Positions 36,076 through 44,672 of a stretch of DNA of 64,000 bases are shown here, piece by piece. The stretch's first letter is position 1; every line of letters starts with the position of its first letter. This DNA is from JAHBVL01 sp963712055 (GTDB taxonomy: Bacteria > Chloroflexota > Chloroflexia > Thermomicrobiales > UBA6265): the NCBI GenBank assembly GCA_963712055.1, contig CAVQGN010000002.1, forward strand, positions 204,209 to 268,208, given 5' to 3'. The position numbers and the translations under genes are program-made. A model generated the notes under the pieces. The model saw only the letters and a program-made list of their open reading frames with translations, ran no database searches and was not told the DNA's origin.

Positions 36076-38358
36076 CTAGTCGGCGGCGAGTGACTGGCCA
36101 GCAGTAATCGAGGCCAGGATCACTTCCGGCTGCATTGGCAGTTTGGTCACCCGGACGCCGATGGCATCGCGGATCGCGTTGGCAACGGCCGCCGGGCCTG
36201 GAATTGCCGGCGGTTCGCCAACCCCCTTGGAGCCATACGCACCGTGAACAGAGGGAACCTCGACATGCAACGTTTCGATGTCAGGGATCTCGGCTGCACG
36301 CGGCATGGCGTAGTCCATGAATGTTGGGTTGCGCGGCTGACCGTCGTCGTCAAACACGAGGCCCTCGTACAATGCCCACCCAATGCCCTGCACCACGGCG
36401 CCGCGAATCTGGCCGTCGACGAGCGCCGGGTTGATCGCGAAGCCGACGTCCTGTCCGGCGACATACCGAACAATCTCGACCTCGCCGGTGCTTTCATCAA
36501 CGGCGACTTCGACCAGATGGGCGGCGAAACCAGGAGCGATTTCAGTGATCGCGGTGGAACCGGAACCGTAGACGGGTTCATATTTGCCACCGAAACTCAT
36601 CGACATCGTGGCGACTTCCTTGAGCGTCACCGAACTGCCCGGCACGCCCTTGACGCTGACCTTGCCTTCGGCGATTTCAAGGTCGTCAGGGGAGGCTTCC
36701 AGGTGGTCGGCCGCAATCGCCAGGACCTGGTGACGCGCCGCTTCTGCAGCTTTCTGGACTGCTGGACCCATGGTGTAGGTAATCTTGGAACCACCCGTGC
36801 CACCAGCGTAGGGAGCGGCGTTCGTAGCCCCTGTCGTGATGGCGACCTCGTCCATCGTCGAACCGAGCGCATCGGCGGCGATCTGGGCAAACACGGTGTT
36901 CGTGCCGGTCAGGTCGGACGAACCGAGGACCATCGTGAAGGTGCCATCCTGGTCGAGGCGGCAGATTGCGGTTCCCGGCTCGACTCCACCCGGCCAACCA
37001 CCGATGGCGATACCAACACCGTGACCGGCCTTGTGAGCCTTGTCGCGCCCAGTCCAGGCTGGATGCTGCTGCAGTCCTTCGAGAGCCTGCTTCAGACCCA
37101 CGTTTGGCCATGGACGGCCATTGGGTCGAAGATCGCCTTCGACGACGCAGTTCTTCAGCCGAAAATCGATCGGATCGAGATCGAGTTTGCGTGCGAGTTC
37201 GTCGACAGCTGATTCGATCGCGAACGCAGCTTGCTGAGCACCCGGGGCACGGTACGCGCCGCCACCGGCCTTGTGGGTCATGACCGCGTAGCCCTTGATA
37301 TCGAGATTGTCGACCCGATAGTAGCCGCCGAGCAGAATTGCGCCGATTTCCATCGGGGCCTGTCCGCCAGCACCGCTATCGAAGATCGTGGTCGCCTGGA
37401 GCGCGGTCAGCGTCCCGTCTTTGGTCGCGCCGAGACGGATAGAGATCGATGCGTCCGGCGCCGGGTTCCCGGCCATGAAGTCTTCCATGCGCGAATACTG
37501 CAAATGGACGGGGCGACCCATCTTGACAGCGGCTGCGGCCACGAGTGGTTCGATGAGTACGAACTTGCCGCCGAATCCGCCGCCGACTGGCATCGGATGG
37601 ACGTTCACCTGATGAACTGGAACGCCAACGGTTTCTGCGACGCGGGTGCGGCAATAGAACGAAGCCTGCGTGCTGGTGTAGACATCGAGATCACCCATCG
37701 GGCCAATGTTGATGACGCACGCCTGGGTTTCGAGATAGCCTTGGTGAACGGTATCCGATTCGAGTGTGAGTTCGACGATAGCGTCAGCCTGGGCGAAGCC
37801 AGCTTTGACATCACCACGCTGGAAATGCGCAGTACCAGAAACGTTCGGTCCGACTACTTCATCTTCTGATTCGGATTTGACGGCAGCATCGGCATTGTGC
37901 ATACCAGCTTCTTCGTCGCCACCGATTGTCTGAATATGGCGCACCGCAGGAGCGTTGAGATCCATTGCCATTTCGAGGGTGTTGACGATCGGCAGCGGAC
38001 TGTCATAGACAACGACCGCAGCGGCGCCATCCTCCGCAGCTGCTTCGGTTTCTGCGAGAACGAGCGCCACGATCTGGCCGGCGAAAAGCGCTTCGCCAAA
38101 GGCAATCGGGGTTTTCACCGGGTGACCGGCAGCGTCTTTGGCGATTGGAAGATCGTCGGCGGTGAGAACCGCCACAACGCCGGGGATTGTGAGGGCTTCG
38201 GTTGCGTCGATCTTTTCGATCATGGCATGAGCGCTGGGGCTGCCCACGGGCCGCGCGAAGAGCATCCCGGGGAAACGGAGGTCGCCGGCAAACCGCTCCA
38301 CGCCCGTCAGTTTCTTGGGAGCATCAATTCGCTTTTCCGAGGATCCGACTACTGTCAC
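36076..38358 (-). CDS. Xanthine dehydrogenase-family molybdenum subunit
   Basis: Large, molybdopterin-binding subunit of the xanthine dehydrogenase / aldehyde oxidase family; it hydroxylates purines, aldehydes or related carbons. 760 residues. N-terminal a/b hammerhead (RIDAPKKLTGVERFAGDLRFPGML), then the cofactor domain with GGGFGGK, GAYRAPGAQQAAFAIE, and the C-terminal GVGEPPAIPGPAAVANAI holding the catalytic Glu. The small FeS and FAD subunits are not beside it in this window; the gene stands alone. Substrate unknown. Start ATG at 38358. Confidence 0.9.
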   Translation of the reverse strand: MTVVGSSEKRIDAPKKLTGVERFAGDLRFPGMLFARPVGSPSAHAMIEKIDATEALTIPGVVAVLTADDLPIAKDAAGHPVKTPIAFGEALFAGQIVALVLAETEAAAEDGAAAVVVYDSPLPIVNTLEMAMDLNAPAVRHIQTIGGDEEAGMHNADAAVKSESEDEVVGPNVSGTAHFQRGDVKAGFAQADAIVELTLESDTVHQGYLETQACVINIGPMGDLDVYTSTQASFYCRTRVAETVGVPVHQVNVHPMPVGGGFGGKFVLIEPLVAAAAVKMGRPVHLQYSRMEDFMAGNPAPDASISIRLGATKDGTLTALQATTIFDSGAGGQAPMEIGAILLGGYYRVDNLDIKGYAVMTHKAGGGAYRAPGAQQAAFAIESAVDELARKLDLDPIDFRLKNCVVEGDLRPNGRPWPNVGLKQALEGLQQHPAWTGRDKAHKAGHGVGIAIGGWPGGVEPGTAICRLDQDGTFTMVLGSSDLTGTNTVFAQIAADALGSTMDEVAITTGATNAAPYAGGTGGSKITYTMGPAVQKAAEAARHQVLAIAADHLEASPDDLEIAEGKVSVKGVPGSSVTLKEVATMSMSFGGKYEPVYGSGSTAITEIAPGFAAHLVEVAVDESTGEVEIVRYVAGQDVGFAINPALVDGQIRGAVVQGIGWALYEGLVFDDDGQPRNPTFMDYAMPRAAEIPDIETLHVEVPSVHGAYGSKGVGEPPAIPGPAAVANAIRDAIGVRVTKLPMQPEVILASITAGQSLAAD

Positions 38359-38499
38359 GATTCGCTCCTTTTCTCCGCGCCATCAGGCTCGTTTCCGAAC
38401 CTGGGTGGCACGACAGACAATCACATTCGGTTGGATGCTAAGAATACGGGAACTCGAAGGTCTCTGTAGTGCCTGACCGCAGCAAGACAGGCTGACTAG

Positions 38500-39705
38500 C
38501 TACGACTCCGGAGCCGTTTTACTGCGAGAACGCCGACGGCGCCGCCGTTTCGACGACCGGCTGGCTCCGGGATCAGTCGAGATCTCAGGGGTTTCGCTCG
38601 CGGTTTGCGCTGGAGCGACCTCAGCAGCCTCAATGGCCACAACAGGTGCCGGGGTTTTGACCTCGGCTTCGGGCTTGTTCCGTTTGACTTGTGGTTTGGG
38701 AGCCGGGGCCTCGCCAAATCCAAGTTCTGCGGCAGGAAACTCGACGGTTGTGCCGTCTTGTTCCAAACGCACCGTGACCAGGTCTTTGAGGATTTGCATG
38801 GCGATGACGCTGCCTGGACCACGAGGGGTTTCGAGCGGCTGGCCGAGGCGAGGCATGACCGCTTTCATCCTCCGATACTGATCATTTTCGTAGGAGAGAC
38901 AACAGAGCAACCTTCCGCAGACACCTGAAACCTTGGACGGATTGAGTCCGAGTTCTTGCGTCTTGGCCATCCCCATGTTGACTTCCGGAAACATTGGCAG
39001 CCAGGTCGCGCAACAGAGGGTTCGTCCGCATTTACCCAGTCCCCCAAGGAGACGAGCTTCGTCCCGCGTGCCGACCTGGCGGAGTTCGACCCGGCAACCG
39101 AGTTCCCGTTCGAGATGCCTGACAAGTTCGCGAGAATCGAACCGCTCTGAGGAGGAGAAACTCAGCGTTACGAGTGAACCATCGAAGGTGTATTCGGCGC
39201 TTATTGGTTTCATTGGTAAACCATGCTCGCGGATTGCCGCGGAGAACCGTCGCACCGCCACCGCTGATTCCTTGCGAAAACGCTCAAAGGTGGCCAGGTC
39301 GTCGTCTGACAGGATCCGCTCGATTGGTTTCAGATCGCCCTGAAGCTGGCTCGCGACAACCTGGTGAGGCGCGATGACAACCTTGGCCGCTTCCCGGCCC
39401 CGGCTCGACTCAACCACAACCCAATCACCCGGTTTCACTTCGAGCCCGCAGGCATCGAAATAGAAGACCTGACCAGAATCGACGAATCGAACTCCAGTCA
39501 CGCAAGTCGAAGGAACATCATCCGGGAGGTCGCGAGTCGGACCGTCGGCATCATGACACTCGCAGCCGAGTTGATCTCCTCTGACCACACGCTCCTTGAA
39601 CCGCTCGCGGGCTTTGGCGCGAATATCGTCGATCGACATCTCCCCGCCATCAACCGTGCGATGGAATTCCTCGATTTTCGGGTTTACTGATCCAGGGTCG
39701 GCCAT
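38500..39705 (-). CDS. PSP1-domain protein (YaaT/RicT-like)
   Basis: Regulatory protein of the PSP1 family; in Bacillus YaaT (RicT) forms an iron-sulphur-bound complex that affects RNA processing and sporulation. 401 residues. The PSP1 core shows RHLERELGCRVELRQVGTRDEARLLGG, then CGRTLCCATWLP and VCGRLLCCLSYE, two CGRxLCC motifs with the cysteines that hold the cluster. An N-terminal extension and a Pro/Lys/Arg-rich C-terminal tail (KRRRRRRSRSKTAPES) are extra. It overlaps holB by 22 bases, matching the Bacillus holB-yaaT order. Confidence 0.92.
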   Translation of the reverse strand: MADPGSVNPKIEEFHRTVDGGEMSIDDIRAKARERFKERVVRGDQLGCECHDADGPTRDLPDDVPSTCVTGVRFVDSGQVFYFDACGLEVKPGDWVVVESSRGREAAKVVIAPHQVVASQLQGDLKPIERILSDDDLATFERFRKESAVAVRRFSAAIREHGLPMKPISAEYTFDGSLVTLSFSSSERFDSRELVRHLERELGCRVELRQVGTRDEARLLGGLGKCGRTLCCATWLPMFPEVNMGMAKTQELGLNPSKVSGVCGRLLCCLSYENDQYRRMKAVMPRLGQPLETPRGPGSVIAMQILKDLVTVRLEQDGTTVEFPAAELGFGEAPAPKPQVKRNKPEAEVKTPAPVVAIEAAEVAPAQTASETPEISTDPGASRSSKRRRRRRSRSKTAPES

Positions 39706-40709
39706 GTGGTCACCATCGCCTCGAGCGCCAGTCTCGGGCGGATATTTCGTTCCAGATCGCGCTGGCAGATCGTCACGGATTCGAGCGCGCGGAGCGCGGT
39801 TGACGGCTGCACGCGGTCGATCTTCAGGTCTCCAATGATGGCATGGTCGGCGGAAGTGCGCAGACCAGACTGCTGGTGGAGCACCGATCGCCAGATATGT
39901 CCGACCAGCGTCAGTGATTCGTAGACGGTTTCGCGGTCGCCGGAAAAATCCGCACCGAGTGATAACGCGCGAGCGATCCGGCCGAACGCTGGCGAGGCGA
40001 TCCAGGCACGCGCAACGGCCAGTTCGGCTTCCCGTCTGGAACGCTGGGCGGCATCATCGGCTGCATCGAATGCCCACTCGAGGCTGCCGAGCGCCAGCGC
40101 GGCCAAAGCGGACGCATCGGTGCCCCTGAGTCCGCCTTCAACCAGGTGGTCGACCATCGATGCATAGGACACCGGACGGAGCTCGATCTGCTCACAGCGG
40201 GAAAGAATGGTTGGCTTCAGCGAATCAGAAGAATCCGCAAGGAGCATAAGGACCAGATAGGCAGGGGGTTCCTCGAGAGTTTTGAGAAAGGCTTCCTGCG
40301 CTTCGGGCTGCATCGCCTCGGCATCGTCGACCACGATCACCCGATGAGTTCCGGCAAACGGCTTGAGGCTGGCGCTAGCGGAGATACTGCGAATAGTGTC
40401 AACCGTCAGCGTGGTGCTGCGGGTTTTGCTCGACTGGTCGTCGCGCTGACGCTGAAGCGAATAGTGATCAAGATCTGGATGCATCTGCCGTTCGAGTCGG
40501 CGGCAGGCGTCGCACCGGCCACACGCTCCACCGTGGCTGTGGGCATTCGGACAGAGCAATGCAGCTGAGAGAGCGTCGGCCAGCATGGCTTTGCCGCTCC
40601 CGCGGGGTCCGCTGATGAGATAGGCATGATGAACTCGCCCGGTGCTGATCTCAGCCCGCAAGCGCCTGACCAGATCGGGTTGACCGATTCGATCCCACGA
40701 CCCTCCCAC
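39684..40709 (-). CDS. holB: DNA polymerase III delta prime subunit
   Basis: Clamp-loader subunit of the replicative polymerase. 341 residues. Walker A SGPRGSGKAMLADALSAALL near 33-52; a zinc module CPNAHSHGGACGRCDAC at about 53-69; VDDAEAMQPEAQEAFLKTLEEPP (Walker B-like) and ILSRCEQIEL, the SRC motif. The loop reads GSGKAM, with Ala in place of the Thr that helps bind the metal, as expected for a delta prime that need not hydrolyse ATP. Starts at GTG 40709, sharing one base with the NERD stop; tmk is not next to it. Confidence 0.93.
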   Translation of the reverse strand: MGGSWDRIGQPDLVRRLRAEISTGRVHHAYLISGPRGSGKAMLADALSAALLCPNAHSHGGACGRCDACRRLERQMHPDLDHYSLQRQRDDQSSKTRSTTLTVDTIRSISASASLKPFAGTHRVIVVDDAEAMQPEAQEAFLKTLEEPPAYLVLMLLADSSDSLKPTILSRCEQIELRPVSYASMVDHLVEGGLRGTDASALAALALGSLEWAFDAADDAAQRSRREAELAVARAWIASPAFGRIARALSLGADFSGDRETVYESLTLVGHIWRSVLHQQSGLRTSADHAIIGDLKIDRVQPSTALRALESVTICQRDLERNIRPRLALEAMVTTWPTLDQ

Positions 40710-41494
40710 TAGGAGGCGGCCCGCCGTTTGACCTTGACCGGACGGCGTGCGCTGACCTTTTCCGGTTGCTCCATTTGGTCGCCAACCGCGAAGAGGGCAA
40801 TCACGGCTTCGCGATCTGCCGTGGTGAACGCTGTATCAACACCCATGTCCTTGACGAAGCGATCGAGTTCATCGATGGGCACCACGGGATGACTCGAACC
40901 GTCAACAGTTAGCTCCGCGGTCAATGCTGTGAAGACGATCGCCGAATAGATGTCAGCCTCCTGGCCGGCGGCCGTCATGACCGTATCGACCTTCGTAAAC
41001 TGGTTTTCTGCGTCCCGGGACGGATTACCAAGCTGGGGTCCGCTGAAACTGAACATCCGCAGCAACATCGAACCGGATTTCTTCCAGTTGTCATCCTTGA
41101 CGGTCACCTGGCCAGGAAAATCCGTGGCATCAATCGCGAGAACGCCGCCCGGTCCGATGAGGACGTGGTCAACCGCCCCCTTGACTCCATCAGGCGTGCC
41201 GTAGTGGACGATGGCATGACGATCCGAAAGGTCCTTGAGCGCAAAGTCGATCGCGATATCCGGCCTAATGTGACGGGCGTTGTTGCTCCAGCGACCAACA
41301 CCCTGCATCCCGCGGTTAAACAGAATGAAGCCACCAAGCAGGAGCACGTACGTGACCGCGACGAGACCGGTGTTGCCTGACATGAGAAACGCGACCGGAA
41401 AGGTGCCGACCAGGGCAAGGAAGCCGCCAACAGCCATGATTCGAGCTTGACGTCGCTGCTGGTTCACATAGCCGATATTGCGGTAGATCTTCAT
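40709..41494 (-). CDS. NERD-domain membrane protein
   Basis: Nuclease-related-domain (NERD) protein anchored in the membrane; the exact role is unknown. 261 residues: two N-terminal membrane helices (about 20-55), then the NERD fold with GAVDHVLIGPGGVLAIDATDFPGQVTVKDDNW, the VDHVLIG...GVxxI signature, and a polar Lys/Arg-rich C-terminus. The acidic Asp in VDHVLIG is kept; other catalytic positions are uncertain. First gene of a minus-strand operon with holB and PSP1, so possibly tied to DNA maintenance by location only. Confidence 0.78.
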   Translation of the reverse strand: MKIYRNIGYVNQQRRQARIMAVGGFLALVGTFPVAFLMSGNTGLVAVTYVLLLGGFILFNRGMQGVGRWSNNARHIRPDIAIDFALKDLSDRHAIVHYGTPDGVKGAVDHVLIGPGGVLAIDATDFPGQVTVKDDNWKKSGSMLLRMFSFSGPQLGNPSRDAENQFTKVDTVMTAAGQEADIYSAIVFTALTAELTVDGSSHPVVPIDELDRFVKDMGVDTAFTTADREAVIALFAVGDQMEQPEKVSARRPVKVKRRAAS

Positions 41495-41567
41495 TGGGAG
41501 GTCTATGACTCACGTTCGCACGAGTTCGGCGGCGTCCAAAGGGGGATACCCAGCCAAAACCCGCGAG

Positions 41568-41576
41568 ATTCTAGCA
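41568..41576 (-). promoter_or_regulatory. Extended -10 element of the NERD-holB-PSP1 operon
   Basis: On the minus strand TGC-TAGAAT, about 75 bases before the NERD gene start. It matches the TAGAAT class seen before mfd and gyrA. Confidence 0.45.
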
Positions 41577-41603
41577 TAGCCTGGGATGACGCTCGCTTCT
41601 TGA

Positions 41604-42443
41604 TCAGGTCAGCGCGGGTGCGTTAGACAATGATTCGAGGACGAAACGGACGCCTGCCAGCGCGGCGATGGTCAGGATGCCAACCGTCAGACCGGCGAGA
41701 GCCAAACGCTGGAGTTGCCAGGAAGCATCAAAGGTGTTTTCTCGCCGAAGCAGGAGAACAGCGCTCACGGTTGCTAGGCCGCTGAAGACGGTCACGGCAG
41801 AGATGATGAGCACGCTAACAACAAGCGGATAGGTCCAGGACGGGGCGTTCTGAAAAAAGAGCAAGAGCGGCAGAACTGGCGCGCAAAAGAGCAACGGTTC
41901 CCACCACCGTTTAAGCACATGATCTCCAGAATCGGGTTTACGCCAAAGACTCATCCCTATTAGCATCGCCATGACCGTCGCCAATCCGATGCCTGCGCCA
42001 AAACCGGTGAGCAAACGGTAGCGATTGTCGGGTTCATAGAGTGCGTAGCGACCGATATCGGTGAGGAGGGAGTTGAAACCATCGAGCGCCATCGCGCCGG
42101 CGAGCGCGAGCAGGATCAACCCGGACGAGATGGTTGGCAAACCGGCGGATCGATGTCTTCCGCTCTGCACCAGCATAGCGAATCCGATCAAGAACCCAAG
42201 GTAGATCCCCGTCATGCGGGCATCGAACGGAACGGTGTTGCCGCCGACGACGTAACTGTGACTCGGGGTTTGCGCACACAGACCGTGCAAGAACGCATGC
42301 GATTTCGTGGCAAGCGAGACCGGAACAGCAAAGAACGCAATCAGGAGAAGCGCCCCTGCGGCCACTACCAGATTCCGCCCAATCCACGTTTCCTGCGGGA
42401 TGGCAGTTGATGATGCGATCTTGAACGGATTCGGCCGATGCAC
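41604..42443 (-). CDS. DUF2085 membrane protein
   Basis: Integral membrane protein of unknown function. 279 residues from GTG at 42443, chosen because AAGGAG lies about ten bases upstream; the open frame reaches 42647 but that extra leader has no membrane or family feature. The DUF2085 motif LHGLCAQTPSHSYVVGG is present near residue 48, followed by ARMTGIYLGFLIGFA. About seven hydrophobic segments follow, spread to the C-terminus, which is longer than the basic DUF2085 unit. Confidence 0.75.
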   Translation of the reverse strand: MHRPNPFKIASSTAIPQETWIGRNLVVAAGALLLIAFFAVPVSLATKSHAFLHGLCAQTPSHSYVVGGNTVPFDARMTGIYLGFLIGFAMLVQSGRHRSAGLPTISSGLILLALAGAMALDGFNSLLTDIGRYALYEPDNRYRLLTGFGAGIGLATVMAMLIGMSLWRKPDSGDHVLKRWWEPLLFCAPVLPLLLFFQNAPSWTYPLVVSVLIISAVTVFSGLATVSAVLLLRRENTFDASWQLQRLALAGLTVGILTIAALAGVRFVLESLSNAPALT

Positions 42444-42646
42444 TGTTTCTGAGCTCCTTAGTAGCGGCTTATCAGGGCGGAACGGAAGCGGCAAGAGAAC
42501 CTCTATTCGCGTTGCTTGACCCGGGTGGTGTTCAATTCCCAAGACAGATGCGATCTGCCCGAAAACGTCATGCGGCAATAGTACCGAATCCGCCGATGTT
42601 GACAGGATGCTGCGTGAGCAGGGTGTCCGCTCAGAATGGAGAAACA

Positions 42647-43276
42647 ATGCTGAAGGGATTGCTCAAGGTCGGGTATGTTGTCGGCGCAACCACTGCCGTC
42701 GCCCTGCTTGGAAAGCGAGTGACAAACGGCGGAACGACTGACTTCGACCGGCGCATGACCCTCAAACTGCAGACGATCGACAACCCGACTTTCGATAGAA
42801 CGATGCATGTGGTCTCTTGGCCCGGGTTTCCACCGCAGAGCAGGGTCATTCCGTGGGTACTGCCTGCTGCGATGCTCTCAGTCGGGAGCAGCCTGGAAGC
42901 GCTCTTCCAATTGTTGGCATGGGGAACGGGAGCGATATCGGGACTGGTCAAGCGAGTCGTGCAACGACCTCGGCCGTCCGATCCCGATATCCGGGTGACA
43001 GAAGCAAACATCGGCGGTTCGAGTTTTCCGTCTGGGCACGTAATTATCTACACCGGGGTCTATGGCTTTTTCGCCTACCTGGCTCATTGCTATGTCCCGT
43101 TCACATGGCTGCGCCGATTGATCGTGGGCGGATTGACCGCGATGATCGCTCTCGTCGGTCCGAGCAGGGTCTACCTCGGACATCACTGGTTTAGCGATGT
43201 CGTGGCGTCATATCTGCTGGGAACGAGTTACCTGGTGGTCCTGACCTCGATTTACCGGCGGGTGAAAAACGGATGA
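42647..43276 (+). CDS. PAP2-family phosphatase
   Basis: Membrane phosphatase of the type 2 phosphatidic-acid / undecaprenyl-pyrophosphate phosphatase family. 209 residues from ATG at 42647 with GGAG at 42638-42641; the longer frame upstream is not supported. Catalytic motifs are all present: KRVVQRPRPSD (C1), SFPSGHVI (C2) and SRVYLGHHWFSDVV (C3). Hydrophobic segments flank these. Overlaps the GDPD start by four bases (ATGA), so the two lipid-phosphate enzymes are co-translated and may act on the same membrane lipids. Confidence 0.92.
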   Translation: MLKGLLKVGYVVGATTAVALLGKRVTNGGTTDFDRRMTLKLQTIDNPTFDRTMHVVSWPGFPPQSRVIPWVLPAAMLSVGSSLEALFQLLAWGTGAISGLVKRVVQRPRPSDPDIRVTEANIGGSSFPSGHVIIYTGVYGFFAYLAHCYVPFTWLRRLIVGGLTAMIALVGPSRVYLGHHWFSDVVASYLLGTSYLVVLTSIYRRVKNG

Positions 43277-44274
43277 GCGCGAGATTGACAAACCGACCGG
43301 AAATTGTCGGGCATGGCGGCGCAGCCGGTTTTTATACGAGCAACTCGGCAGCGTCGATTCAGAAAGCAGTAAAACTGGATGTCGATCGGGTCGAGGTCGA
43401 TGTGCAGCGATCAGCCGACGATCAACTCTTCCTCTTTCACGACAACGAGATCCAGATTGCTGGAAAAACGGTTCCGGTTCGCTTGCTGACCCTGGCCGAT
43501 ATGCAATCCCTCTATCCGGAGGTGATCACATTGTCTGAGGGGTACGAAATTGTCGCGGGCAAGAAACCGCTGATGCTCGACATCAAGACGCGGGGCTCTG
43601 AAGAATTGCTGGCGGAGGCGATCCGCTCGATGCGGACCGATGATGATGTTTCGGCTTCGAGCACTCACGGACGGACGTTGCGCATCCTTCGGCACGAGTT
43701 TCCGAAGATGAAGCTGGCGCTTTCGCGTGGTCATTCGCTTACCAAATTGCCAAGTCCTGATCTGCAGCGGCTGGGAGGACAAACGATTGCGTCCGGGCAG
43801 CTTCTCTTGCAGCGGCTGATCCTGCGCGCGATCGGCGCCGATCAGGTCTCGCTTCACCATCATCTCTGCCAACCGAGTCTGGTGCGGAGCTTGCAGGCCA
43901 AAGGCATCTACGTGAACGCCTGGACCGTCGATCGCCCAAGAGAGATCGAACGGATGCTGGCGGTAGGGGTCGACGCGATCATCTCGAACCGACCAGATGT
44001 GGTGCAGGAGGCAGTAGGTTTCAACCACCTGCCCGCGAAAAACCGGAACTCAAGCCAGTGCAGCGCGCGCTCAGCGCGTGAAACTTCGTTTGTCGGTTCG
44101 CGCGGAGTTTCCGGGTCCTTATCTGCGTCGTCACCGATGTGCGCAAAAAAGGCCAAGAGACCGGCCCCAACTCCCGAGGAGATGTTTCAGATGTGCGCGC
44201 CGCGAAACAACGGTTGCCAGCGACCTGGTCGGCCGATCAAACTGCCTGGCTTCCATTTTTCGCTCTCCTCGTAG
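43273..44274 (+). CDS. Glycerophosphodiester phosphodiesterase with run-on tail
   Basis: GDPD-fold enzyme that splits glycerophosphodiesters to glycerol-3-phosphate and an alcohol. 333 residues. HGGAAGFYTSNSAASIQKAVKLDVDRVEVDVQ holds the catalytic His and Glu-x-Asp (EVDV); HDN follows; the domain ends near residue 250 with NAWTVDRPREIERMLAVGVDAIISNRPDVVQEAV. From about 253 the remaining 80 residues are low-information, Ser/Arg/Lys-rich and unlike the family, and overlap an antisense gene remnant. They are probably read-through of debris after the original stop was lost. The core enzyme looks intact. Confidence 0.8.
   Translation: MSARLTNRPEIVGHGGAAGFYTSNSAASIQKAVKLDVDRVEVDVQRSADDQLFLFHDNEIQIAGKTVPVRLLTLADMQSLYPEVITLSEGYEIVAGKKPLMLDIKTRGSEELLAEAIRSMRTDDDVSASSTHGRTLRILRHEFPKMKLALSRGHSLTKLPSPDLQRLGGQTIASGQLLLQRLILRAIGADQVSLHHHLCQPSLVRSLQAKGIYVNAWTVDRPREIERMLAVGVDAIISNRPDVVQEAVGFNHLPAKNRNSSQCSARSARETSFVGSRGVSGSLSASSPMCAKKAKRPAPTPEEMFQMCAPRNNGCQRPGRPIKLPGFHFSLSS
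44131..44256 (-). pseudogene. Remnant of a Tat-leader cysteine-rich-family gene (leader only)
   Basis: A 41-codon reading frame, MEARQFDRPTRSLATVVSRR then AHLKHLLGS, that matches the leader of the gene starting at 46545 (RFDRLARSLATGATRRSLLKGLL) residue by residue and in codons (GATCGG, CTGGCAACC). After the RR-x-LK-LL core it degenerates to WGRSLGLFCAHR and stops, with no cysteine-rich domain. It lies antisense in the GDPD tail. Reading as a truncated family member is inferred from this similarity. Confidence 0.6.
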
Positions 44275-44672
44275 TTCAGCTGAACCGGCATATTGTCTGG
44301 GTGAAGGCAACAGTCGTTTCCGACCAGGGATGTTCGGATAGTGAGCGAGTCGCACCCTCGATCTCCTGATGAATCTCGCTGGGACCGATCTCGTGAGAAG
44401 TGGATGTCAAGTAGGGAAGGAGGCATGGCTGCAACGCGCTAACTCAACTTCATCAACCTATGTATGGTCCAGACACATGGTGAACAAGTGTTCACTAGTT
44501 TTCAAATTCGGACACGAATGGAGCAGTGCGACATGGATGCCGCGTGCGTATCCTGACCGCTGACAACTGGAGATCCTCCTCCGCTACTCCATATAGCAGG
44601 TTGCTCGGCTGATTCTCGGCATGCTTCAATTGCAGACTAGCCAAAGATTTCGGTAGTACGGAGGTTGTCGAC
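44275..44672. other. Gene-poor 398-bp stretch
   Basis: No credible gene. AT-richer than its neighbours. It holds one notable palindrome (44480-44495) and the ribosome site for the FkbM gene (GGAGG at 44660-44664). Short frames on either strand have no family signal. Confidence 0.6.
44480..44495. promoter_or_regulatory. Perfect 6-4-6 palindrome, LexA-box-like core
   Basis: GTGAACAAGTGTTCAC. The core GAAC-N4-GTTC equals the core of the lexA operator at 8018, but the outer bases are T/A rather than C/G. It lies about 180 bases before the broken FkbM gene. It could be a weak SOS site or another regulator's operator. Confidence 0.35.

Noticed and set aside
36244..37212. 322-codon open frame on the plus strand within the molybdenum subunit gene
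   Set aside because: Shadow of the conserved dehydrogenase on the opposite strand.
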